From Branchiostoma floridae (lineage: Eukaryota; Chordata; Leptocardii; Amphioxiformes; Branchiostomatidae), in contig NC_049987.1 in NCBI RefSeq assembly GCF_000003815.2, forward strand, positions 4,525,146-4,589,145: a stretch of 64,000 nucleotides of DNA, read 5' to 3'. Below the pieces are notes generated by a model that worked only from the letters and a program-made list of their open reading frames with translations, was not told the origin of the DNA and did no database searches. Below, piece after piece: positions 20,527 to 32,147 of this stretch (position 1 is its first letter; the number at the start of each line of letters is the position of its first letter). Made by a program: the position numbers and the translations under genes.

Positions 20527-23500
20527 ATGGAGGCGGTTCTATCCCGAATCTTCAAGTATTCACAGATTTTTAGTTCGTCACGCTTCATCCTAGGCCATCA
20601 CAGGTAAAAATTACATATCTAGCTAAACATTTAAGCAGTAAAATTTACTGAAAATTATCTCTCTCGCGGTCCGCGATTTTAGATGTTATAATTTGAAGGT
20701 GACCTTTATTTTTACAGCAATCTCTGATACCCTAAGAGCTCTTATAATTTCACCAAGGTGTATAACGTCAAGGTGTATAACGTTAACGTTATTTATATTT
20801 TCGGTGCGTGTGTTAAAAATTGTGTCACATCATAATTGAAAACGAAGGTCAAGTTTGATAATGGCCCCCTAGCGACTTTCTATGATACTGCTGCATATTA
20901 AACTTCTGGTTTTGGTATCTTTATAGCTGTGAGGCATGTGCTTAGGACCCTTTTCTCAGCATTCACAGCATCTACTACGGTTTAGGGTAGGTGTTTTGCA
21001 TATTAAGACCACACAATTAGCCCTTTTTACAGTAACACACTGGATGTGTTCTAATACTAGTATTATGTTCATCATCATTATCATCACTACTATCACCATC
21101 ATCATTATTACTCAACACATTGGGTACTGTCTATGGCACCCAGGCTTCAAATACACCCGATATATTACTCTCATGTTACTGTCATTGATTAACCTTTAAC
21201 GTATCACTTTTTGCAGATTTGTTTATAAGAAGTTCCTCGGACCTACAACCACTACAACACACCGGCTCTTTTCCACCAGCGATAGAACCAACAGAAGCAA
21301 GATGGCCGCTTGCAGCACGAGCCCCGCCATTGTGAGTCGTATCATGCGTCCTGACGATGCCAACATCAGCGGGAACGTACACGGTGGGAATATCCTGAAA
21401 ATGATAGAGGAGGCAGGGATTATCGTCAGTGCACGACACTGTAACCGTTACGCCGGGGAGGAGGGGCGAGATCCATGCGCTCCCAGTCTGGTCAGGATAG
21501 AGAGGATGGACTTCCTGCAGCCAATGCATGTGGGTATGTACATTTCAGATATTACCTATCACTGTATCAGACATGAGTACGTTTCCTCTCACTGCTCTAC
21601 TATCCATCCATCCATCCATCCATCCATCCATCCATCCATCCATCCATATATACATTCTTGTTTCCTCTTAGGCCATGTTGATTTGATTATATGGATGACA
21701 TCCTCCGGGAACTCCAAAACTGATGCGAGCGAGCGAATAAAAAAAAAAGTTTGGCCAAAAAAAAAGTTGCCTTCAGTATGAAATCAAAGTGGACAGGAAG
21801 GTTGAACATAGGACTCTGGACCTGAATTTTCTGTACTGGTACCTCCCCAACCAACAATAGATTTTTTTTCTTTCCGTCCTTTCACATTCTTATTCTTTGA
21901 CTTTAGATTCATTTTGGCATTCTATATATGGCATTAGTTATCTGTTTTCTAATACTTTTTTTTCAATCTACGGCATATTTGTGCTCATTTTAAAGCTGCT
22001 TTGCACAATTTATTGTGTAGCTGAAAACTTTTTTTTTTTTGGAAATGGCCGAAAATTGGTGCGAGCGCGGATGTCATCCATATAATCAAATCAACGTGGC
22101 CTTACTGCTGTACCATTCTTTCACTCATTCAGTCATTCATTCATTCATTCTCCTTCCTTTTTGAAGTTTTTCCCTTCGTTTTCTTTCCATCTTACTTTCT
22201 TTTCTCTATCTCTTTCTTTCCTTTTCCGTTTTCCTTTCCTTTCTTCCTGGCTTTCCTTCTTTTTTCTTTCCTCCTTCCTTCTGTCTTTCTTTTCGTCTTT
22301 CTTTCTCTCATGGAAGGAATTTATTCAAAGCATTCATCAAAAACATTTAAGGCTAATCTGTAGGAATTTGGGCTGTATTGTGGGATTTGGAATGACCCAT
22401 GATACCACATAAATCTTTGCCAGTGTCACAATTACTCTTGAACTTGATGTCTATCCTTCTTTTCCTCCCAAGGTGAAGTTGCCCAGCTTCAGGCAGATGT
22501 GACCTTCACTGGACCACATTCCCTGGAAGTCCAGGTCCAGGTGTGGGCAGAGAATGTCCTCAAAGGGAGCAAACGGCTGACCAACAAGGCAACTCTCTGG
22601 TACGTTCCCTTGAGTATAGAGAATTAAAATGTTACACATGACAAATGGATAAGAGTTCTGGTGGGGAGCTTTCAGAAGGCTCTTGTCATCTTTCCCTGGA
22701 CAGCCAGAGAACTACGCGGCAGTTATCAGGCTTTTCTTGGGCCCCTAGCAACATGCGCCTTGAGTCTAATACTGTGCTTTACCTTGCCCCTAATGACAAG
22801 TCCCGTAAATTGGATCTACCCGGCCAAGGGAGTGGGCAGCATAGTAACTACTTGGCTGGGTAGATCTGATTTATGGGGTGTGTCGCTTATAATAGGTCAC
22901 GGCTAAACGTACAGTAACCCCCTTGTGATTCTCTGGCTGTCCAGAGTACTGCCATCTTTCTTCAGCTCTGATGTTGCGAGTAGTCACGTGACCTTGGAGT
23001 CAAAGGTCACACGGTCATGTGACATGGTTGTGCTGTCGATGGGGGAAAGGCTGTGGCAGTCTTGGTCATTGTTTATGATGGGTATAGGGATCTGATGTTT
23101 AATTACCATGTTCAAACTGTCTGCTCTCTCTGTCAAGAATTGTAATCTCTGGTTTTTGTGTGCCTTCATGCATGTGTTGTGCAACTGCAGATGAGTCTCT
23201 CTTGTGCTCAGTGAGCCTCATATTGAGATCCTTTCTGTCTCACTCGCTTAGGTACGTTCCCGTTTCTACCGTGGCCAAAACCACGGCCGAGGTGCCGCCC
23301 ATGATCTACCAATCAGAGCAGGCAAGGGAGGCAGGACAGAAAAGGTACAACTACCAAAAGGCGCACAGGGAAGAGAACGACCACGTGGTGAATAACGTCC
23401 TGGAACATCGACCAATGGACTTGGAGGCCGAGCTCCACACCGTACGGTACTCGCAGTCTTCTCTCATCCACCTGGTGAACCCGTCCGACACCGCCATCCA

Positions 23501-25480
23501 CGGGTTCGCCACCGGAGGCTGCACGTTGAAGCTGATGGACGAAGTGGCGGGCATCACGGCGGCACGGCACGCCAGGAACCGCGTGGTGACGGCATCCATC
23601 GAGGCGACCAACTTCCACCGCCCGGTACCGAAGGGCAGCCTGATGCACCTGATGGGCAGGATAACCTTCACTAGTGGCAGGTGAGATTTGAACACAGCTG
23701 GACTATAAAGAGAAAATTATTAAGGCTTATTCCAGACATGCAGTTTGATTCTAGAAAACCTTATTCGTTTGTACATATATAGATTTACAAAAGAATTGTA
23801 AGTATGATACTAGTATATACTGGGTAAAAGGATCAAATGGATTTTATGTAGGTTGCATTTAGATGTATCCAGGCTAAGGTTCCCAGAAGTCTGACTCAAA
23901 ATTCTGGCTCAGGTTCCAGAATTCTGGTTGGAGAATTGGCTTTGTCACTGGTGACACCTATTTACAATCTACTTGGCACTGGTGGGCCCTACAAATGGAT
24001 GTCGGATGGCCTAGAAAAACGTGTCATGGTAGCGCCTGGAAAGTTAAGCCACATGAAAAGTCAAGAACGGTGTTCAAGTTTAGCGTCCAGCCACTCCAAA
24101 GCACCATCCCACCACTGCCACCAATGTAACTTATAGACCATGCAAGCACACAGCTTTACATGTACACAATGACTATCAGAAGTAAACTGACTTTAATGAA
24201 AGAGGGGAATGGATTGGTTGTTAGAATATCGACGACCGGACCCGTTCGCAGTAACGTATGAGTACTATGAGTTCTACTACTTAACATATACATTTTGTAT
24301 ATACTAGTTGCCATTCATTAATCCTCCTACCTGTCCAGAACAATGGAGATCGAGGTAGCTGTGGATCTGGAGAAGATGACCAATGGGGGAGTGACAAAGG
24401 AGCGAGCAGTAACATCGTTTTTTACATTTGTGTCACTGGGGGCTGATGGGAAACCCATTCCCATCCCTCCTCTCAAGGTAAGGGGATGACTGTATTACTA
24501 GTATTTAAGAGTTTATGACACTAAAATGATGATGATGATGATGATGAATGACACTAAAACACAACATTATCTTATTACTGTAAATGCATTATAAGTTTGC
24601 GGGAATTTAACTTCACGGTAGCGGGAAAAAGGACTTTTTGCAGTGGTTTTATTTTTGCGGTAACACCATAGACTGTGCACAGTCTAATACCATAATAGAA
24701 AAATGTTAGCGGTGGTTTTAAGTTTGTGGTGAAGTGGTCACCGCAAAAACCGCGAATATTAATCCACCCCGAACATTTCTGCATTTACAGTACACGTAAC
24801 AAGAATAGTATCACTCCACGTTAACACCAAATAGCACCCAGTAATGTTGTTGAAACTTGTGCCATCAAATATCATTCTTCAGACTCAAGATTTTGTTGCA
24901 AGGTAATCCAATTTGTTGCAAGGTAATCCAATGATAACTAGTTTGGAAACTAGCACCATGGTTCATGAAAAACATATTTTTGATAAGCAAACAGCACCTA
25001 ATTATTGTGATTTTCTGTAGTTGTTAACTTAATACAATATATCCTTCTGCTGCTTTTCAAAGGCACTTTTTTGTTGAGCTGTGACGTTATTGACAGACAT
25101 AGTTGGATTACCTTGCAACAAAATGTTCAAGTGTGAAGAAGGATTTTTTCGATGATGCAATGTTCAACAACAGGAGAAGCCTTATAGGGTGTATATGTGG
25201 TGCAAACGTGCATGTCTTTGCCTTGCATTTGGTTGATCGTGACTTAAATTACTGGCCAAGTCATACCAAAGACATATACATACTGCCTTTTCTACATTGA
25301 GGGGGTGAAGCCTGCTATCTCTGATTGCCTTGTCAGATTCATACATGTATCCCTCCATTTATTTAGGTTACAACAGAAGATGAGAGGTCCAGATTTGAAG
25401 AAGGAAAAGGAAGATATGAGAGAAAGAAAGCTGAGAGAGAAGCTGCCAAGAAAATGGAGACACAGATCCATCAAAATTAG
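20527..25480 (+). CDS. acot7: Cytosolic/mitochondrial acyl-CoA thioesterase 7 (double hotdog), complete, 6 exons
   Basis: ACOT7 hydrolyses long-chain acyl-CoAs to free fatty acid and CoA. Coding exons: 20527-20603, 21217-21533, 22473-22599, 23252-23680, 24339-24477 and 25367-25480, joining in frame to 400 residues. The first hotdog domain carries [17 protein letters not shown] (Asn79, equivalent to catalytic Asn24 of mouse Acot7). The second carries [13 protein letters not shown] and [13 protein letters not shown] (Asp270, equivalent to Asp213). The linker [12 protein letters not shown] and C-terminal tail [18 protein letters not shown] match the vertebrate protein. The first ~50 residues are rich in R, S, F and L without acidic residues, a likely mitochondrial presequence; an internal Met at 55 (MAACSTS) could give a cytosolic form. 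Oddities: second-domain HGFVHGG of vertebrates is HGFATGG, and intron 3 begins with a copy of the next exon's first bases. AATAAA at 26142. Confidence 0.96.
21600..21650. repeat. (ATCC)n microsatellite
   Basis: About eleven ATCC units in ACOT7 intron 2. A shorter ATC-rich tract lies at 21061-21110 in intron 1. Confidence 0.95.
21671..22101. mobile_element. 431-bp GGCC-ended MITE, TTA target duplication
   Basis: Inverted ends GGCCATGTTGATTTGATTAT and the complement are flanked on both sides by TTA (21668-21670, 22102-22104). Same family as 2069-4263. In ACOT7 intron 2. No coding frame. Confidence 0.85.
24578..24790. mobile_element. 213-bp foldback element CTGTAAATGCA..TGCATTTACAG, TA duplication
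   Basis: Inverted ends CTGTAAATGCA are flanked by TA on both sides, with a Tc1/mariner-like TA target. The arms contain complementary words such as 'gcgggaattt / aaccgcgaat' and 'gcagtggttt / aaaaccgc'. In ACOT7 intron 5. Confidence 0.8.
24891..25124. repeat. ~230-bp foldback repeat in ACOT7 intron 5
   Basis: TTTTGTTGCAAGGTAATCCA at 24891-24910, repeated once in direct orientation immediately after, faces its complement TGGATTACCTTGCAACAAAA at about 25103-25122. Confidence 0.7.
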
Positions 25481-25664
25481 CAGATCAACTATATTAGAGA
25501 TTAGTTGTCCATGTGTCAACCACTTGCATTGGAATGTTCTTGTTTTATGTGTTTGTAGTGCAGTAGCCTGGGTACTATCCTCAGTAGTCATTTGTTCGCT
25601 AATGATAGATTGAGCCAGCAATTATGAAACACAAGAGTCAAGTAGTACAGTCACTCTAGATCTT

Positions 25665-25735
25665 GGCTCCTAGGATTCGAAACCCGCTGTCGCCAGCTTA
25701 CGAACCCAGCGTACTAACGGCAAGGCTAAAAGGTC
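25665..25735 (-). ncRNA. tRNA-like segment (SINE head or pseudogene)
   Basis: On the minus strand TTAGTACGCTGG (A-box-like) and GGTTTCGAATCC (B-box-like) occur in tRNA-like order about 200 bp after the ACOT7 stop codon. The B box carries an extra T relative to consensus, so it is not a canonical tRNA gene. Confidence 0.4.
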
Positions 25736-26141
25736 TGGACCACATATTTATATTGTATGATTATGTTCATATTTTAGTGCATAGATTACATAGAGTTCAA
25801 TCTGCAGTTCTTTGACAATTTGTTCATTTTAGTTTTTACAGCTTGAAGCTACAATAACTGTACAGTAGTTGTGAACTTGAAGTCTGTAAATGTCTTTAAT
25901 GAAAAATCCATATACAAGTTGAGAGAAAGTAGATTTACAAGTAAATTTACCAGTGACTTGTGCAAGCCAGATGTGAAATGATATGTGATAGCAAAATGTG
26001 AAATGATAATGTTAGGTGTTGTACCTATAGATACACATTGTGTGCTATCAGTCAAGTTTTTATGAAGCTTGGTAATTATATGAAAATGTCTTTCTTCCTC
26101 CCCTATTCAGTACTGACTAGCTTGATGGTAATCAAATGTGC

Positions 26142-26147
26142 AATAAA
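26142..26147 (+). terminator. ACOT7 polyadenylation signal AATAAA
   Basis: Canonical AATAAA about 660 bp after the ACOT7 stop, directly before the element at 26153. It is the best polyadenylation candidate for the gene. Confidence 0.5.
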
Positions 26148-26152
26148 TCTTA

Positions 26153-27034
26153 CGAGGGGGGTTCAATAAGTTCTTGTCCTCACCAAGAAATAACAAGCAC
26201 AACTCAGATTTTCAGGCACAACTTCATAGTATGAAGTCTTTTATCAATATCCTCCAAATTTCAAATCATTGGAGTCATTACTTTCCAGGCATTCGTTTTT
26301 CCTAAATTAGAAGGTAAGTGGCGAGAAAAAAGTTGTGTGAATTGTGATCAGACATGTGTGGGTCTAGTTTCCCATGCCATAAATTAACAAAAGACGTTGT
26401 CAAAATGTTTGATAATGATTCTCTTCCTATTTCAAGCAAAAAGAATTGGGTTTCTAACTTCCAGCAGCGCAAATTGACCCACACACTCAGGTCAGGTCAA
26501 TTGTCCACGTTTTTTTCCTTCTCCCTCACCTAACGTTACTGGGTGTCGCCTGCAAAGTAATGATCACACTAATTTGAATTTTGGTACATATTTATATAAG
26601 ACTTTATACTTGACATCTATGCTTCGAAATCTGAGCTGTGCTTATTTTTTCTCGGTAAAGTCGGGGACTTATTGATAACCCCACGTACATGTATAAAGTC
26701 TTATATAAATGTGTACCAAAATTCAAATTATTGTGATCATCATGTTGCAGGCGACACCCAGTAACGTTAGGTAAGGGATAACGAAAAAAAAAGGTGGACA
26801 ATTGATCTGCAACCTGAGGTGTGAGGTCAAATTGTCTGATCACACTTCACCCTTCTTTTTCTCCCCACTTACCTTCTAATTTAGAAAAAAACGAATGCCT
26901 GGAAAGTAATGACTCCAATGATTTGTAATTTGGAGGATATTGATAAAAGACTTCATACTATGAAGTTGTGCCTGAAAATCTGAGTTGTGCTTGTTATTTC
27001 TTGGTGAGGACAAGAACTTATTGAACCCCCCTCG
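26153..27034. mobile_element. 882-bp near-palindromic element, TA target duplication
   Basis: Ends CGAGGGGGGTTCAATAAGTT and its exact complement are flanked by TA. The inverted arms extend well beyond the termini: the words 'actccaatgatttg', 'ttggaggatattgataaaag', 'ccttctaattta' and 'tgatcacactaatttgaatt' all occur in both orientations, so the element is built as two arms facing each other. An internal 'acttattgataaccccacgta' near 26680 is a relic element end, suggesting fusion of two copies. Related single-arm copies are at 27088, 42962 and 45182. Tc1/mariner-type (inference); no intact transposase. Confidence 0.85.
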
Positions 27035-27087
27035 TAATTGGAGAAATTGTTGATGGATCTTTATAATGTTTGGTATGGGATCACTTA

Positions 27088-27623
27088 CAAGGGGTGATCA
27101 ATAAGTCCTCTGCCTCACCTAGAAATAATAAGCACAACTCAGATTTTGAAGTCTAGATGTCAAGTATAAAGTCTTGTATGAATGTGTACCAGAATTCAAA
27201 TTATTGTGATCATTACTTTGCAGGCAACACCAAATAACGGTAGGCACAAGAGAAGGAAAAAACATGGACACTTAAGCTGCAGCCAAAGGTGCGCGCGTCA
27301 ACTTGTGCTGCTTAAAGCCATGCAGTCACATACTTCTTTCTACTCGAAATGCGAAGGGAATCATTATCAAACATTTTGACAATGTCTTTTAAGTATTTAC
27401 AGCATGGGGAACTCGACCCACATGTCTGATCACAGTTCAGCCTTGTTTTTCTCGCCACTAACCTAGTACCGATTTTCAAGAAGACATTGCCTGGAAAGTA
27501 AGGACTGCAATGATTTTAAAGTTTAGAGGATATTGATAAACGACTTCATACTATGAAGTTCTGCCTTGAAATTTGAATTGTCTTTATTTCTGGGTGAGGC
27601 TGACAAGTTATTGATCAACATTG
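27088..27623. mobile_element. Diverged copy of the GGGGTGATCAATAAG element family
   Basis: Ends CAAGGGGTGATCAATAAG and CTTGTCAGCC...CAATG-type complement are flanked by TA. The interior follows the 42962-43508 copy through 'caaattattgtgatcattactttgcagg' and 'gaatcattatcaaacattttgacaatg' (two separate words), with small deletions. Confidence 0.75.
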
Positions 27624-27686
27624 TAAGTCTAACTGGTAAGATAAAAAACTGAAACGTTGCACCTGAACAAAAATTAATCTTTTGAT

Positions 27687-27828
27687 GTCAATGCTAGTTA
27701 ATAATGAAGGAACACTGAAGAAGTGACTAAGAGGCACAGTCATGCAACTCTAACACAGCTTTATTCACAACATGTGGATCAGTGAGTAGTGGCACAATTT
27801 GTGTTCTATCACCTAATAACTACTAAAA
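27687..27828. repeat. Dispersed repeat, second copy at 52456-52600
   Basis: A ~140-bp block containing 'aacacagctttattcacaac' and 'cacaatttgtgttctatcac' recurs nearly unchanged at 52456-52600 in the same orientation. Class unknown. Confidence 0.75.
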
Positions 27829-27875
27829 TGGCCGTTAAGCTCGACCACATGCCATCACTCTGACGTATGACATTA

Positions 27876-28410
27876 GGCCACAACAAGTAAATTTTATGGA
27901 TGACATGCTCTGCAGACTGCAAAAATAATGAGATAGGGCGAAAAAAAACAAGATGGGTGAAAAAAACAAGATGACTAAATTTTCAAAATAGACACCATAA
28001 ACGTTGTCAAAAGAGTTGAAGTGACAAAACATGGTAGCACTGACAACAAATCATTCATTCCTGTATTCAAGAAGTGAACTGGTGTAGTAAAAGTGAAACT
28101 AGTGTGGTGGGCTGATATTACTTACCAAGTTGGCAACTACACTCGTAACGTTACACATCATGACTTCCAAAGTGGTGCCACTTTTACAACTATCCAACTT
28201 GTTTCACTTCTATAACTACAGCCATGGTTACCTCGCCAATGTTACATCTACAACTATAATCATTAGGCTACAACACAACATACTTTCCGATTTTGGTACT
28301 TTCTCGTCATGTTGACCATCTCCGAAGAAGAAAAAAAATTTTTTTTTCTGAAATCAGGCGAAAAATAATGAGCGCGCGGATGTCATCCATAAAATTTACT
28401 TGCTGTGGCC
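27876..28410. mobile_element. 535-bp GGCC-ended MITE, TTA target duplication
   Basis: Ends GGCCACAACAAGTAAATTTT and its complement are flanked by TTA on both sides (27873-27875, 28411-28413). Close relative of 8909-9416. No coding frame. Confidence 0.85.
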
Positions 28411-28413
28411 TTA

Positions 28414-29183
28414 CAACAATGTTCCCAAACCTGAAAAACCAGGTCCCTTGTGTTACATATACACTGCAGGGATATCTGTATCGGGTCGTACCTAAAATCG
28501 AAACATTTTGGTCCTCTTCAACAAGCTGATTGAAGTGAGTCATTTCAATACTGTCTTTGTTACAATAGAAGACTAAGTAATCGGTAAAAAGATTTTCTTG
28601 TTGCACAGTTCATAATTAAAGTATGTAAAAAAATAACGAAGGCCTGGTTAACAACGCTGGGAAAGTGTGCTTCAGTTTGTAATTTCTCTACCTGTAGCTT
28701 ATGTGATTGCTAAAGAGACGATACTATATGTATCAAGAACACACGTCTTTCGTCACCCTTCCCTTAGAAGTTGACAATAGATATATTCTTTCGCAATCCG
28801 AAAATCGCGTTGTGTTGCAACATTTGAGACTGGAGCTCATAGCCTTTGGCGAAGTAGACAAGGACGCAGAATTCTCTTGAAGCGTGTCCTCTTGTCCTTG
28901 GAACGCCTGCTGACAATAAAGGGTGGACTCATTGGAGTAAATAGCCAGTCACATAGTATATAACAGTCGTTGATGAATACAAGAAAAGTTTTGGTGCAAA
29001 GACAGAGTACCTGGCGTTGATTGAGTAATTGTAAGATGCATATGACGATTGACCATATCATGGATGACTTTCAACTTTCTAACACATAGGTTGGTGAGTT
29101 TCACACAGTTCGACAGACCTAGAACCCAAGCATCGACTTGACTTGACGAGTCTGAAGACAACACTAACGAAGAACAAGGAAAG
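28414..29183. other. Upstream region of the acyltransferase gene, no gene seen
   Basis: No ketosynthase or other coding segment recognised on either strand. A stop codon lies in frame 16 codons before the acyltransferase ATG, with a possible acceptor (gacgag) between them, so a short 5' exon cannot be excluded. Confidence 0.4.
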
Positions 29184-30476
29184 ATGTACATTGTGGCTGT
29201 ATCAGCAAAGACATGGCAATCCTTGAAGCTGTCAGTGGAGGACCTGATCACACATTTGGAGCAAACCCCGGACATATCACTTGAACAACTCTCCTACACA
29301 TCTCTACTAAAAAGAACGCACCACAATTTCAGGTTAGCGGTGTCAGGTAGCTCTGTTGAGGACATCAAGCAATCTTTAGAGAACGGCGTTGCGGGTATAG
29401 AAGGAGCAGTACGCGCAAGGACAATCAGACGGAGGAGTGGTTGTAGGGAAGACTCAGAGGTTGACAAACATGTCATTTTTGTTTTCTGCGGACAAGGATC
29501 GTTGTGGGATGGAATGTGCCTGGAACTGATAAACAAAGAGCCTGTATTCAGGAGAAAGCTGTCTGAAGTCGATTGCCTACTTCGTCAGTACGTTGAGTGG
29601 TCTCTCCTTGATAAGCTATCAGAGAAAGAAGACTTTCAAGTCCCGTTGGTAGCACAAGCTATTGTTTTCACCACCCAGGTCGCACTGTTTGCACTTTGGC
29701 AGTCGTGGGGCATCACACCAGATACCATTATCGGTTGTTCAGCTGGCGAAGTGGCTGCAGCGCATTGTTCCGGCACCCTGTCACTACCGGAGGCCGTACG
29801 TGTCATTTACCATAGGGGTCGTCTGCAAAATGAAGTCACTGGCGGGAAGATGCTTATTGTCGGGAATCTCCCGGTAAAGAAGGTGCTAGACTTGTGCAGT
29901 AAAGTCTCGGGTAAAGTTGACTTGGCTGCCGAAAACAGTGCCTCCTCCTGTACACTATCGGGTGATGATGATGCAATAGACGAGTTGCATGAAGTTCTGA
30001 GGACGATGAACGAGAGCGATATGGCCGGCCAACTGTTTCTGAGAGAGCTAGATCTGCCTGCCTGTCATAGCCACCGGATGGAGCCGATCCGAAAAGAACT
30101 AGAATCAGCGTTGAGAGATCTACGTGGCCAGCTGCCTACTGTAGAACTGTACTCAACTGTCACAGGGAAGAGAGCTACGAAGGAGGACTTTGTAACTGGA
30201 GAATACTGGGGGAGAAACGTTAGGCAGCCGGTGATGTTCAGCAGCGCGATATCAGAAGCCTTGAACCGTGAAAAACGAAACATCGTTGTTGAGGTCGGTC
30301 CCAAGGCTTTTTATAGGACTAACATCAAGCAAATTGCATCGGATGAGTCTGAGGTGATGTTGACCCACGTGGCGTCCATCAAACCAAACCAAGAGCATCA
30401 AACCATCCTGCGCAGTCTTTGCGATTTGTATGAAGTCGGTTTGATGCCGAACTGGGACGCTTTCTTCGTGAAATGA
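29184..30476 (+). CDS. Stand-alone type I PKS/FAS-type acyltransferase (AT) with KS-AT linker
   Basis: An intact single-exon frame of 430 codons. Residues 1-90 look like the KS-to-AT linker of type I polyketide and fatty acid synthases (VAVSAKTWQSL, SLEQLSYTSLLKRTHHNFRLAV). Residues ~96-400 are an AT domain: oxyanion motif GQGSLWDGM at 103, nucleophile loop GCSAGEVAAAH (Ser186), Arg211 in YHRGRLQ and His295 in PACHSHRMEP. The spacings Ser+25=Arg and Ser+109=His match malonyl-CoA:ACP transacylases, and the Arg predicts a carboxylated extender such as malonyl-CoA. The C-terminus (YEVGLMPNW) is where an AT domain normally ends. The usual GHSxG is GCSAG here. No KS, KR, ACP or TE lies beside it. 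It may act in trans on a separate carrier protein, or be a truncated PKS still open by chance. AATAAA at about 30846. Confidence 0.85.
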   Translation: MYIVAVSAKTWQSLKLSVEDLITHLEQTPDISLEQLSYTSLLKRTHHNFRLAVSGSSVEDIKQSLENGVAGIEGAVRARTIRRRSGCREDSEVDKHVIFVFCGQGSLWDGMCLELINKEPVFRRKLSEVDCLLRQYVEWSLLDKLSEKEDFQVPLVAQAIVFTTQVALFALWQSWGITPDTIIGCSAGEVAAAHCSGTLSLPEAVRVIYHRGRLQNEVTGGKMLIVGNLPVKKVLDLCSKVSGKVDLAAENSASSCTLSGDDDAIDELHEVLRTMNESDMAGQLFLRELDLPACHSHRMEPIRKELESALRDLRGQLPTVELYSTVTGKRATKEDFVTGEYWGRNVRQPVMFSSAISEALNREKRNIVVEVGPKAFYRTNIKQIASDESEVMLTHVASIKPNQEHQTILRSLCDLYEVGLMPNWDAFFVK

Positions 30477-30685
30477 ATGTAACCTTTATCCGCGGGATGA
30501 CCTATATCCGTTGCTTTCCATAACAGGTTATCTAGGGACATGAAGTCCACGGAAGGTGGTTTCAAACTGTATCATTTTGAAAACATTTCAGTTTGAAAAC
30601 GCAATACGTCGACTTGATTAGATATTCAGAAGTACCCTGTTTTTAAAACCAACGGATATTGGTTACCCGGCGGATAAAGGTGAAC
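30477..30685. mobile_element. ~209-bp MITE abutting the acyltransferase stop codon
   Basis: Right end 'cggataaaggtgaac' followed by TA. The left end is 'gtaacctttatccgcgggat', lacking the first ~16 bases (GTTCACC...) seen in the relative at 33482. The left edge begins within about 3 bases of the stop codon TGA at 30474-30476. Member of the family that also forms the outer element at 33482-37484 and a fragment at 39154-39200. Confidence 0.75.
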
Positions 30686-30845
30686 TATGGTTACACTCCT
30701 ACGGACGTGTCGCGTTAACAGTTTGCTCCAAAGCCACTGTGGTTCGAAACCGAGACCGAGAAAGCTGTAGCCTGTGGACGAAAATAGGTAGCGCACGACA
30801 TTGGTATTTTATTGTTGGTGTACATTATTACAAGCAAAGGTTCAC

Positions 30846-30851
30846 AATAAA
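30846..30851 (+). terminator. Probable polyadenylation signal of the acyltransferase gene
   Basis: AATAAA 370 bp downstream of the stop codon, beyond the MITE, so the MITE would form most of the 3' UTR. Confidence 0.5.
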
Positions 30852-31999
30852 GAAATGCGTTAATCCATTGCATTTCTCTGTCTGTTTCTTCACATGGACA
30901 AATTACCTTAAATTGGAATTTATTCCAACACAACAGCGGTATTAGTACTAAAAACACAGTTAAAAAGGAGTATGAATGCTGGCTTATTCTTTGTAAAAGC
31001 TATTCAGTTCATTGTGTACATTGATGCATTCATGTGTTGAAGAAAACAACTTATCTTGAATTATAAATTTGCATACATATCGCCAATAAGCGCGAGATAG
31101 GCGTTTTTTATTGTTCAGCGAATCATATTTTCTATTTATCAATACAAAATCATATCTTGTTTTACTCAATACTGTTCCAACGATTCCAAAACAACTAAAC
31201 ATTACAAACTATTATGAGGATTGTAAGAATATCTCAAGCTAAAAATTGACATCTGAACTCGCCAAAAGGATATCTATGTGAAATTTGACGCATTTGTTGT
31301 GACATACCTATATTTGTCAGTTCTTTGGATAATTTGACGGTGTCCTTCTAGCTTACAATGTACGTACTGTCGATTTCATTGATGTAACGTTAAAACTTAT
31401 AAGTACAGTCTGCAAAAAAAGTTCTTAAACAGAAATTTACTGATCCACTGCTTCGTGGAGGTTTCAACTTTAGTGAAACCATTTAAAGGCTTAGAAAAAG
31501 TTGAAAAATAGTAATTTGTTTTGTCAGGCATATCTAAATGAGTAAATGAATAATAGCTACCAACTCGCTCGAAACATGTTCAAATCACGCCCACTTTATT
31601 CCTAATTCCATCCGTTGTTCTAATATTTACCTCGATTCATTTTGTCTCTCCTTAATCCTTTGTAGTTTTAAAACATGTCAGGTATTGTATCATCAATGGC
31701 AATATAAAGTGAAATAAGAAAACATTTTGCAAAAGCATGGACTGCTGATGCCCTCCAGGCAAAAAACAACGCCTTTATTGATAAGCAGAAAAGCTGCACC
31801 TTTATTACATGGATATTACAATGAGATCAAAAAGAAAATGAAAGCAAAACGATTTGGATTAGTGGCAGTTAACATGCTTTGTAAAATGGTTACAAATCAT
31901 TAAATATATTCAATTGGTTTAAAACTACAGATCATGCTATCAACACAAACGACGCAGTAAGTACTTTGAAAGTTCTAAAGAAACGGATAATTGGCATTT

Positions 32000-32030
<31 letters not shown>

Positions 32031-32068
32031 ACACACACACACAGACACAGACACACACACACACAGAT

Positions 32069-32099
<31 letters not shown>

Positions 32100-32108
32100 A
32101 CTAGACAC

Positions 32109-32147
<39 letters not shown>

